Below, in pieces: positions 1 to 5,109 of a stretch of 5,109 bases of DNA. The DNA comes from Anaerolineae bacterium (GTDB lineage: Bacteria; Chloroflexota; Anaerolineae; Anaerolineales; Villigracilaceae), in contig PLNY01000182.1 of NCBI GenBank assembly GCA_003141915.1, positions 20,250-25,358 on the forward strand, read 5' to 3'. A model generated the notes under the pieces. That model was not told where the DNA came from and ran no database searches. It worked only from the letters and a program-made list of their open reading frames with translations. How positions within the stretch are numbered: position 1 is the stretch's first letter; every line of letters begins with the position of its first letter. Made by a program: the position numbers and the translations under genes.

Positions 1-497
1 CTTGAAAGGACGCGCTCGAGGTCATCCATGTCATTATGTCGAAAACGACGTGTCTTACCCCAGCCTAGGCGGGCGCCATCTACAATACTGGCGTGGTCAT
101 CCTTATCAAGAATAACAATGTCATCGCGCGCAAGTAAGGCGCTGATTGTTCCTAGATTGGTCTGCATCCCGGTGGAAAAAACCAGGGCGGCTTCCTTGCC
201 AAGCCATTCGGCGAGTTCATGCTCCAATCGCTCGTGCAGTTCAAGGGTCCCGTTGAGGAAGCGGGAACCGGTGCAGGATGTTCCAAAGCGATGAACCGCC
301 TCAATCGCCGCCTGTTGCACGCGCGGATCGGTAGTCAAGCCGAGATAATTATTGGAACCACACATGATAAGACGATGTCCTTGAACGACGCATTCCGTGC
401 CCTCGTTCTCCGTCATCGGGATGAAATACGGATAGACCCCGCTTCGTATGGCATCTTTCGCCTCGGTATAACCATAGCATTTTTCAAACAAGTCCAT
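1..497 (-). CDS. spt: Serine palmitoyltransferase, N-terminal part (3' end beyond the window)
   Basis: PLP-dependent alpha-oxoamine synthase, cytosolic. It is predicted to condense L-serine with an acyl-CoA or acyl-ACP to give 3-ketodihydrosphingosine, the committed step of sphingolipid synthesis. The frame is open from an ATG at 497 to the window edge (165 codons), so the PLP-binding lysine lies outside. Visible family motifs: GVYPYF (20-25), GSNNYLGL (47-54), GSRFLNGTLELH (77-88), FSTGMQ-NLG (107-115), and DHASIVDG (134-141) with the His135 expected to stack on PLP, then RHNDM (153-157). The GVYPYF and SRFLNGTL-LH wording fits bacterial serine palmitoyltransferases better than 2-amino-3-ketobutyrate ligase or BioF, which are the alternatives. 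The start is supported by GGGAGAGG at 508-501, three bases before the ATG, and by an in-frame stop a few codons upstream. It lies 107 bases downstream of a ketosphinganine-reductase-like gene on the same strand, which strengthens the call. Confidence 0.85.
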   Translation of the reverse strand, partial: MDLFEKCYGYTEAKDAIRSGVYPYFIPMTENEGTECVVQGHRLIMCGSNNYLGLTTDPRVQQAAIEAVHRFGTSCTGSRFLNGTLELHERLEHELAEWLGKEAALVFSTGMQTNLGTISALLARDDIVILDKDDHASIVDGARLGWGKTRRFRHNDMDDLERVLS

Positions 498-526
498 ATG
501 CCTCTCCCATTGATATGAATTTCATC

Positions 527-540
527 GGCGCCTGAGCGCC
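527..540 (-). repeat. GC-rich hairpin in the leader of the serine palmitoyltransferase gene
   Basis: Arms GGCGC (527-531) and GCGCC (536-540) form a perfect 5-bp stem with a 4-base loop. No T-run follows on either strand, so it is not a standard terminator. If the -10 box at 552-547 is real, the hairpin falls at the very 5' end of the mRNA and could protect it from decay. A weaker AT palindrome (514-524, ATGAA/TTCAT arms) lies between it and the ribosome binding site. Function is inferred only. Confidence 0.35.
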
Positions 541-546
541 AATGTT

Positions 547-552
547 AGTATA
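547..552 (-). promoter_or_regulatory. Possible -10 box for the serine palmitoyltransferase gene
   Basis: The minus strand reads TATACT, a 5/6 match to TATAAT, with its 3' end 49 bases before the ATG at 497. No convincing -35 hexamer sits 16-18 bases upstream (GGGTTT at 17), so this is weak. It would let the gene be transcribed separately from the upstream reductase. Read-through from the reductase remains equally possible, because no terminator is visible between the two genes. Confidence 0.25.
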
Positions 553-604
553 CCTTCATGATTGATAAGAAACCCCAGAGTCCGCATACGCCCAAGAAAC
601 GAGT

Positions 605-1432
605 CTACGCCGATGGTTTCTTTTTACGCGCATCCGCGAGCATGAAATCCATGATCGGATAAATTGCATTACCCATAAGAAACACCAATTTATAGTACAG
701 GCTGGTTTCAAAATTAGGGAGGATGATATATTGACCGTGGCGCAATCCTTTTAGTGTAGCCTTTGCAACTACATCCGGGGAAATCACCTTGCTGCTGAAA
801 GCGGCCAGCGTCTCATAGGGCTTGGTCCTATTTTCCCTGGTAAGCCCTGGCGTATCCGTGTCGGGCGGAAACACCACCGAGACGCGCAATCCCAACGGCT
901 TCAGTTCGAGGCGTAGAGCGTCCGAGAATCCGCGAACTGCATATTTCGTGGGGACGTAATCCATATAGCCGAACGGCGCGAGGAAACCCGCCGCGGATGA
1001 AACATTGACGATGTGACCGCTGCCGCGCTTCAGCATATGAGGCAGTAATGCGATCGTCATATGGACGGTGCCAAAATAATTAATGTCCATTATTTTGTGG
1101 TACGTCTCTATGGGGATGTTTTGCACATAATCAGAATAGCTCTCGCCCGCGGCATTGATCAACAGATCGGGCACGCCCGCCTCACGGATTACATGATCCA
1201 CCGCGGCCTGCACCTGGCCCACGTCGGCGACATCTGCGGAAAAGATTCCAACATTGCTATTCGGCGAAATGGCAAGCAGGTTCTTTTGCGCTTCAGCCAG
1301 CATCTCTTTCCGGCGCGAAACCAACCATACCCGCGCGCCTTCCTGGACGAACAATTTCGCCAAAGAGAAACCGATTCCGGTTGACCCGCCGGTAATCAAG
1401 ACGACACGGTCCTTGTATGATTCTTGAGCCAT
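605..1432 (-). CDS. 3-ketodihydrosphingosine reductase-like short-chain dehydrogenase
   Basis: Complete 275-residue classical SDR, predicted to reduce 3-ketodihydrosphingosine to dihydrosphingosine with NADPH. Visible parts: Rossmann motif TGGSTGIG (14-21); SRRKE (39-43), whose arginines after the second strand suggest NADPH; NAAG (93-96); Asn118; Ser145/Ser146 in NVSSAAG; and the catalytic pair Tyr159 and Lys163. The most telling part is FPPDTDTPG (188-196) followed by ENRTKP-ET (200-208), closely matching the substrate-loop wording of human and plant KDSR/TSC10. There is no N-terminal membrane segment. A hydrophobic stretch near 246-266 followed by a basic tail may touch the membrane. The start is supported by GGAGGA seven bases before the ATG. 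The downstream neighbour is the serine palmitoyltransferase gene, the preceding enzyme of the pathway. A generic SDR with another lipid substrate is the alternative. Confidence 0.8.
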   Translation of the reverse strand: MAQESYKDRVVLITGGSTGIGFSLAKLFVQEGARVWLVSRRKEMLAEAQKNLLAISPNSNVGIFSADVADVGQVQAAVDHVIREAGVPDLLINAAGESYSDYVQNIPIETYHKIMDINYFGTVHMTIALLPHMLKRGSGHIVNVSSAAGFLAPFGYMDYVPTKYAVRGFSDALRLELKPLGLRVSVVFPPDTDTPGLTRENRTKPYETLAAFSSKVISPDVVAKATLKGLRHGQYIILPNFETSLYYKLVFLMGNAIYPIMDFMLADARKKKPSA

Positions 1433-1459
1433 CGTTTCTTCCTCCAGTTTTGAACTCTG

Positions 1460-1489
1460 AACTTATAACCCAATCATTTGTTATAAGTT
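1460..1489 (-). repeat. Perfect 10-bp inverted repeat in the leader of the reductase gene
   Basis: Arms AACTTATAAC (1460-1469) and GTTATAAGTT (1480-1489) are exact reverse complements separated by 10 bases. Each arm holds its own palindromic TTATAA core, and equivalent points in the two arms are 20 bp apart, about two helical turns. It lies 27-57 bases before the reductase ATG, downstream of the predicted transcript start. It could be a dimeric regulator's operator or an RNA hairpin in the leader. It is too AT-rich, and lacks a T-tail, to be a convincing terminator. Confidence 0.55.
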
Positions 1490-1493
1490 TCCC

Positions 1494-1513
1494 TATTCCA
1501 GAAATTCGGAATA
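1494..1513. repeat. Short inverted repeat over the predicted transcript start
   Basis: Arms TATTCC (1494-1499) and GGAATA (1508-1513) are exact reverse complements with an 8-base spacer. The element overlaps the downstream end of the -10 box and the position where transcription should begin (~1506). A repressor site is geometrically plausible there, but a 6-bp repeat can occur by chance. Confidence 0.25.
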
Positions 1514-1521
1514 TTATATCA
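1513..1521 (-). promoter_or_regulatory. Extended -10 promoter for the sphingoid-base genes
   Basis: On the minus strand, bases 1521-1513 read TGATATAAT: a perfect TATAAT preceded by the TGn extension, the form that works with a poor -35. No good -35 hexamer is seen at 16-18 bases. Transcription would begin near 1506, giving a leader of about 73 bases before the reductase ATG. This is the best promoter-like sequence in the window and would drive the reductase, and probably the serine palmitoyltransferase gene behind it. Confidence 0.5.
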
Positions 1522-1629
1522 AATTGCGCCGGTAAAAGATTAAGGAAATACCGTTTCGCAGGCCGCGATGATTTTGTTCCAAACCGCATTGATTTCGTTC
1601 TCAATCGTTTGAAACTACAATATTTTCAT

Positions 1630-2535
1630 TTAACCTTCTCCTAACTCCGGTGTTGGCTCAGGCGCGATGTTGCGACGCGCATATAACCCCTCCGCCCAGA
1701 ATAGAATCAAGCCGGCCCAAACCAACCCAAAGCCGATCAGGTCGTTATGGGTAAACGGCTCTTTATAAACCAATACGCCGAGCAGAAACTGCATGGTCGG
1801 GTTGATGTATTGCAGAATGCCGATCGTTGACAGCGGAACGCGCGGCAGAGCGGATGAGAACAGAAGCAGCGGCACAATCGTGACCAAACCCGCGCCAACC
1901 ATCATCCCATCTTTGAATGAACCGCTATGTAGAAATGCACCTTGCCCGGTTGTTTCGCAAAAAATCAAATAAGCAACAGCAGGCAGGAACATCAGACCTG
2001 TTTCAAGAGTCAATCCATAAAGCGAATTGAGCGGCGCCGTTTTCTTGATCAGGCCATAAAGACCAAAAGAAAAAGCCAGCGTCAGTGCGATCCAGGGAAG
2101 CGAACCATAAGTCAAAGTTAGATAGATCACGCCGATAGCCGCCAGACCGATGGGAAGCCATTGAACAAAGCGAAGCCGTTCGCGAAAGAAAATAACGCCG
2201 AGCAGGACACTGAATAACGGGTTGATGTAATAGCCGAGGCTGGTCTCAACGACAAAGTTGTGATTGACCGCCCAAACATAAGTGAACCAATTGACGCTGA
2301 TCAATACCGCCGCAATCAAATAAATGCGGATTGTCTTTTTATTGAAGGCGAGAGAACGAAAATTTTTCCATTGACGAGTCAATATCACAAAGAGAAGGAG
2401 TAGAATAAAAGACCAGCCAAAGCGATGACCAATCAATTGCAATGCGTCAATCGTTTCGAGTTGCTTCCAATAAATTGGGAAAAATCCCCACATCAAATAT
2501 GCGACGATGGCGTAGAGAACGCCTTTTCTGTCCAT
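1630..2535 (-). CDS. rarD: RarD-type EamA/DMT-superfamily permease
   Basis: Complete 301-residue inner-membrane protein, close to the usual RarD length of about 295. It is almost entirely hydrophobic segments, consistent with ten membrane helices in two EamA halves. The duplication is visible: YINPLFSVLLGVIFFRERL (103-121) in the first half matches YINPTMQFLLGVLVYKEPF (243-261) in the second. The start MDRKG-LYAI-AY--WG--P-YWK is typical of RarD. The family is named for a chloramphenicol-sensitivity phenotype, but the transported substrate is generally unknown, so none is claimed here. The ATG is supported by AGGAG four bases upstream. The tail after about residue 288 is polar and proline/glutamate-rich. 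No terminator is visible after the stop, so read-through towards the reductase is possible. No functional tie to either neighbour is evident. Confidence 0.88.
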   Translation of the reverse strand: MDRKGVLYAIVAYLMWGFFPIYWKQLETIDALQLIGHRFGWSFILLLLFVILTRQWKNFRSLAFNKKTIRIYLIAAVLISVNWFTYVWAVNHNFVVETSLGYYINPLFSVLLGVIFFRERLRFVQWLPIGLAAIGVIYLTLTYGSLPWIALTLAFSFGLYGLIKKTAPLNSLYGLTLETGLMFLPAVAYLIFCETTGQGAFLHSGSFKDGMMVGAGLVTIVPLLLFSSALPRVPLSTIGILQYINPTMQFLLGVLVYKEPFTHNDLIGFGLVWAGLILFWAEGLYARRNIAPEPTPELGEG

Positions 2536-2556
2536 GTGTCTCCTGAGATTTGGTCA

Positions 2557-2562
2557 AGTATA
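2557..2562 (-). promoter_or_regulatory. Possible -10 box for rarD
   Basis: The minus strand reads TATACT, 21 bases before the rarD ATG and upstream of its AGGAG. The -35 region is poor. The same GGTATACT octamer precedes the serine palmitoyltransferase gene. It would suit a short leader beginning near 2550. Confidence 0.3.
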
Positions 2563-2604
2563 CCCCACCCTTCGTTTTTCAATCCCCCATCGCATATATT
2601 GATA

Positions 2605-2988
2605 TCAAAACGATTCTATGGGTTGACGGCCTGCAAAACCAGCGTCAATCTCATGCCAAAATGCGATCTGGTCTTCGCCGTATTTCCAGCATAGATAAAC
2701 TTCGTGTCCATTTCGAAGGGCAGGAAAATCAAGCAGACCGGTATTGATATCCTTGACTTGCGCGCCGGTATCCAGGATGCGATGCAATAACTTATCCAAC
2801 CGATCAAAATCCTGAACCAGTTTGCTGAGTGTTGGATTGCCGCCATTCCCTGCCGACTTTTCAATAGCGGGCCAAGCTTCCGGCTGTTGCGCGATGATGT
2901 TATTGCGGATGGATTGAATTTCGTCCATCAGCGGACGAATGATGTCCAAAGTTTTATTGGCTTCTTCAAGAGTAAAATATCGGGACAT
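2605..2988 (-). CDS. DUF2203 family protein of unknown function
   Basis: Complete 127-residue soluble protein with no signal peptide or membrane segment. It opens with the family's usual RYFTLEEAN. A helical, charged region (about 12-72) follows, with a low-complexity GNGGNP turn near 48-52. It ends in the conserved block DINTGLLDFPALRNG (80-94), EVYLCWKYGE (96-105) and FWHEIDAGFAGRQPI (110-124). Conserved Trp, His, Glu and Asp residues in that block could bind a ligand or metal, but no activity is established and none is claimed. The ATG is fixed by an in-frame TAA two codons upstream. No Shine-Dalgarno lies at normal distance: AAGGAG is 27 bases away. It follows the copA terminator, so it is probably transcribed on its own. 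Confidence 0.85.
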   Translation of the reverse strand: MSRYFTLEEANKTLDIIRPLMDEIQSIRNNIIAQQPEAWPAIEKSAGNGGNPTLSKLVQDFDRLDKLLHRILDTGAQVKDINTGLLDFPALRNGHEVYLCWKYGEDQIAFWHEIDAGFAGRQPIESF

Positions 2989-2999
2989 GGATTAATGAT

Positions 3000-3005
3000 A
3001 CTATA
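3000..3005 (-). promoter_or_regulatory. Possible -10 box for the DUF2203 gene
   Basis: The minus strand reads TATAGT (5/6 to TATAAT), ending 11 bases before the ATG. With this box the mRNA would have a leader of only a few bases. That would fit the lack of a usable ribosome binding site. No good -35 is visible. Weak evidence. Confidence 0.25.
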
Positions 3006-3021
3006 TCTTTGGATTCTCCTT

Positions 3022-3062
3022 AAAGAAAAAGACCTGACAAGTTTTGAAAAACCTGTCAGGTC
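3022..3062 (-). terminator. Intrinsic terminator of copA
   Basis: Arms 3031-3039 (GACCTGACA) and 3054-3062 (TGTCAGGTC) are perfectly complementary over 9 bp. After one A/C mismatch the stem continues for four more pairs around a small loop. Read on the minus strand, the hairpin is followed directly by TTTTTCTTT (3030-3022). It begins five bases after the copA stop codon and ends before the DUF2203 gene. The plus strand has no T-run, so it works in one direction only. Confidence 0.85.
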
Positions 3063-3067
3063 TCATA

Positions 3068-5109
3068 TTAAATCTTTGCGCTTCGTAATCTCAAACTATT
3101 GCTGACCACAAATACACTGCTGAAAGCCATCGCGCCTGCGGCGAGCATTGGATTCAAAAATCCCATGGCCGCGGCGGGAATCAGAATCACGTTGTAAAAA
3201 AACGCCCAGAACAAATTTTGTTTGATCGTGCCGAGCGTTTTACGCGAAAGCAATATTGCACGCGTCACGCCGCGTAGGTCACCGCTAATTAACGTAATCG
3301 GCGCGGCGGCCATGGCCACGTCTGTTCCTGTTCCAATCGCAATGCCGACGTCCGCTTGAGCCAGCGCGGGCGCATCATTGATGCCGTCACCGACCATCGC
3401 AATTACAAAGGGCGGATGACCATCCACCCCTACAGGTAAACCTTGTAACTTCTTAACTTCACTGGATTTTTCTTCCGGCAAAACTTCCGCCAAGACATCA
3501 TCTACGCCAACCTGCTTTGCAATTGCTTCGGCAGTCTTGCGATTATCGCCGGTGATCATCGCGACCTTCAAACCCATTCGATGCAGTTCATCAATCGCGT
3601 CTTTTGAATTTTCCTTGAGCGTATCTGCCACCGCGATCACGCCCTCGACTTTGCCGTCAATCGCGACCAGCATCGCCGTCTTCGCTTCGGACTGCAAACG
3701 CGTCACTGCGGATTCGAATCCGTTCAATGAATACCCGCGCGACTCCATCATGCGGACATTGCCTACCACAACGCGCCTTCCCTCGACCTCAGCCTCGACG
3801 CCATAACCGGCTTCAGCTTTGAACGCTGATAATTCGCTCAACGTTAAGCCGCGGTTGGTCGCTTCCGCCCAAATCGCTTCACCTAACGGATGCTCAGAGC
3901 CGCGCTCGACACTTGCTGCTAACCGCAAAAGATCATTCTCAGTTAATGGAGAATGGTTAATGGATGACTCCATGATCCATGATCCATTAGCCAAAATGTC
4001 TGTCACCGCCAGTTGACCTTTTGTAATCGTTCCAGTCTTATCCAACACAACCACGTTAACTTTTCCCGCGCGTTCCAAGGCTTCGCTATTTCGAAAAAGG
4101 ATCCCAATCTCCGCGCCTTTGCCAGTTCCAACCATGACAGCGGTCGGCGTGGCGAGTCCCATCGCGCATGGACAAGCAATCACCAGCACTGCAACCATAT
4201 CAATCAATGCGGTGGTGAAGTTATGTCCGCCCAGATTCGATGGAACAACAAAATACCAAACTGCAAACGTAATCAAAGCCGCGACAATGACAGCTGGCAC
4301 AAAGATTTCTGAGACTTGATCTGCCAATTTTTGGATCGGCGCTTTGCTGCCTTGCGCATCTTCGACCAACTTGATAATTTGTGCGAGAGCAGTTTCTTTT
4401 CCAACTTTAGTCGCTTCAAATCTTAGTAAACCAAGTTTATTTAAGGTTGCGCCGATAACCGCATCGCCAGATTTCTTTTCAACCGGCAACGACTCGCCGG
4501 TCAACATGGATTCGTCAACCGATGACCGTCCTTCAGTCACAACGCCGTCTACCGGAATCTTTTCGCCGGGTTTAACGAGAACGATGTCGCCGACGCGAAC
4601 TTCGTCCACTGGCACATCCGCCTCTTGTCCCGCGCGAACGACATGCGCGGTCTTGATTCGCAAACTCATCAACTTCTTGATCGCGTCTGACGTTCGACCT
4701 TTCGCGCGCGCTTCCAAAAATTTTCCGATGCGAATCAACGTGATGATCATCGCCGATGTTTCAAAATAAACATGACCGCTTACCAAACCGAACATGATCG
4801 CAAGCGAATAAACATACGCAACGGATGAACCCATCGCAATCAATACATCCATGTTGGATGATCCGCTGCGCAACGCTTTGAACGCGCCAATGTAATATTG
4901 CCAGCCCACATAAAATTGAACCGGCGTGGCGAGTGCGAACATCAGCCACAAAGCCCAACTTGATTCCATCCACGCCATCGGTAATAGACCAAAGTCCATG
5001 CCCATGGAAAACAGGAACAACGGAATGGTGAAGATCAAACCAATAATGAGCAGACGGCGCTGTTTATTGATCTCGTGCTGACGCGCTTTCGCTTCGGCAT
5101 CTTCTGCTT
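3068..5109 (-). CDS. copA: Copper-exporting P1B-type ATPase CopA, N-terminus beyond the window
   Basis: Membrane pump that uses ATP to move Cu(I) out of the cytoplasm. The frame is open to the window edge, giving 679 visible residues numbered here from there. Any metal-binding N-terminal domain lies outside; the first visible ~20 residues are the charged linker before the first membrane helix. Motifs in order: TGES (203-206, actuator domain); CPC (312-314, metal-binding helix); DKTGT with phosphorylated Asp356; SEHP (404-407, nucleotide site); GDGIND (573-578). Copper-type signatures follow: Tyr638-Asn639 and M-x-x-S-S (660-664). CPC with YN and MxxSS marks the Cu(I) subgroup rather than Zn/Cd or Co pumps. 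Two loops, about 374-388 and 559-567, look longer than usual and coincide with palindromic DNA. The TTG at 5038 is internal, not the start. TAA at 3070-3068 is followed at once by a terminator. Confidence 0.93.
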   Translation of the reverse strand, partial: AEDAEAKARQHEINKQRRLLIIGLIFTIPLFLFSMGMDFGLLPMAWMESSWALWLMFALATPVQFYVGWQYYIGAFKALRSGSSNMDVLIAMGSSVAYVYSLAIMFGLVSGHVYFETSAMIITLIRIGKFLEARAKGRTSDAIKKLMSLRIKTAHVVRAGQEADVPVDEVRVGDIVLVKPGEKIPVDGVVTEGRSSVDESMLTGESLPVEKKSGDAVIGATLNKLGLLRFEATKVGKETALAQIIKLVEDAQGSKAPIQKLADQVSEIFVPAVIVAALITFAVWYFVVPSNLGGHNFTTALIDMVAVLVIACPCAMGLATPTAVMVGTGKGAEIGILFRNSEALERAGKVNVVVLDKTGTITKGQLAVTDILANGSWIMESSINHSPLTENDLLRLAASVERGSEHPLGEAIWAEATNRGLTLSELSAFKAEAGYGVEAEVEGRRVVVGNVRMMESRGYSLNGFESAVTRLQSEAKTAMLVAIDGKVEGVIAVADTLKENSKDAIDELHRMGLKVAMITGDNRKTAEAIAKQVGVDDVLAEVLPEEKSSEVKKLQGLPVGVDGHPPFVIAMVGDGINDAPALAQADVGIAIGTGTDVAMAAAPITLISGDLRGVTRAILLSRKTLGTIKQNLFWAFFYNVILIPAAAMGFLNPMLAAGAMAFSSVFVVSNSLRLRSAKI
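3408..3431 (-). repeat. 24-bp palindrome inside copA
   Basis: AAGGGCGGATG (3408-3418) faces CATCCACCCCT (3421-3431) across two bases. Nine of eleven positions pair by Watson-Crick rules, and the other two become G-T wobbles in the minus-strand transcript. It encodes visible residues 559-567 (V-GVDGHPP-F), just before the conserved AMVGDGIND. Typical CopA proteins have about eight fewer residues between KKLQ and AMVGDG, which is close to 24 bases. It looks like a small palindromic element kept in frame in a surface loop. Confidence 0.5.
3942..3989 (-). repeat. Compound short repeat inside copA
   Basis: Three patterns overlap here. GTTAATGGA occurs at 3942-3950 and again at 3956-3964. CCATGAT occurs twice in tandem at 3970-3983 and is followed by a partial third copy. 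TAATGGAT (3958-3965) and ATCCATTA (3982-3989) are exact reverse complements. The element encodes visible residues 374-388 (NGSWIMESSINHSPL), a loop between the phosphorylation site and the nucleotide-binding domain that is usually shorter and variable. The repeats suggest acquired or expanded DNA tolerated in frame. Confidence 0.55.

Noticed and set aside
1..497. Assignment as 2-amino-3-ketobutyrate CoA ligase or 8-amino-7-oxononanoate synthase
   Set aside because: These share the fold, but the GVYPYF and SRFLNGTL-LH motifs and the adjacent ketosphinganine-reductase-like gene fit serine palmitoyltransferase better. No biotin or threonine-degradation gene is nearby. The missing C-terminal part keeps this from being absolute.
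28..518. Two plus-strand reading frames (28-294 and 219-518)
   Set aside because: They lie antisense to the serine palmitoyltransferase gene, whose minus-strand frame shows clear family motifs. Their products are low-complexity Ser/Arg-rich text with no recognisable domain.
1293..1604. Minus-strand 103-codon frame spanning the promoter region and the start of the reductase
   Set aside because: It overlaps the reductase in another frame, resembles nothing known, and would run through the promoter and inverted repeats. The reductase frame has the motifs and the ribosome binding site.
1588..1605. ATTGA/TCAAT inverted repeat as a rarD terminator
   Set aside because: The stem is only 5 bp and AT-rich, with no T-run after it on the minus strand.
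2599..2608. Perfect 10-bp palindrome TTGATATCAA over the DUF2203 stop codon
   Set aside because: It is short, AT-rich, has no loop and partly codes for protein. It is likely chance, and no associated promoter or terminator element makes it meaningful.
4344..4769. Plus-strand 141-codon frame
   Set aside because: It is antisense to the most conserved part of copA. The Thr/Ser/Pro-rich product is what the complementary strand of that coding sequence gives by chance.
5036..5038. TTG as the start codon of CopA
   Set aside because: The frame stays open to the window edge, and the 23 preceding residues (charged linker running into the first membrane helix) are normal CopA sequence.

Overview
The window is about 5.1 kb of bacterial DNA of middling GC. 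All five recognisable genes lie on the minus strand, so transcription runs from high to low coordinates. The first and last genes run off the window. Nothing identifies the organism outright. Protein style, a DUF2203 gene, short palindromic repeats inside a coding region and a sphingolipid-type gene pair together suggest an environmental bacterium, perhaps Chloroflexota (Anaerolineae-like). That assignment is inference with low to moderate confidence.

Layout in transcription order: (1) 5109-3068, the C-terminal ~679 residues of a copper-exporting P1B-type ATPase (CopA), closed by a clear intrinsic terminator at 3062-3022. (2) 2988-2605, a complete DUF2203 protein of unknown function. (3) 2535-1630, a complete RarD-type EamA/DMT permease. 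(4) 1629-1433, a 197-base intergenic region with an extended -10 promoter candidate, a short inverted repeat on the predicted transcript start and a perfect 10-bp inverted repeat. (5) 1432-605, a short-chain dehydrogenase carrying the signature of 3-ketodihydrosphingosine reductase. (6) 604-498, a short spacer with a -10-like box and a GC hairpin. (7) 497-1, the first 165 residues of a PLP-dependent alpha-oxoamine synthase that most resembles bacterial serine palmitoyltransferase.

The main functional unit is the last pair. Serine palmitoyltransferase condenses serine with an activated fatty acid to 3-ketodihydrosphingosine, and the reductase converts that ketone to dihydrosphingosine. These are the first two steps of sphingoid base synthesis, so the window appears to hold the start of a bacterial sphingolipid locus. 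Each gene supports the identification of the other. The copper pump, DUF2203 and RarD genes have no evident link to it.

A second point of interest is inside copA. Two loops of the cytoplasmic ATP-binding/phosphorylation region appear longer than in ordinary CopA proteins, and the extra DNA in each is palindromic or repeat-like. This suggests in-frame acquisition of small palindromic elements. No RNA genes, CRISPR arrays, insertion sequences, attachment sites or origins were seen, and no gene-free stretch exceeds 200 bases.
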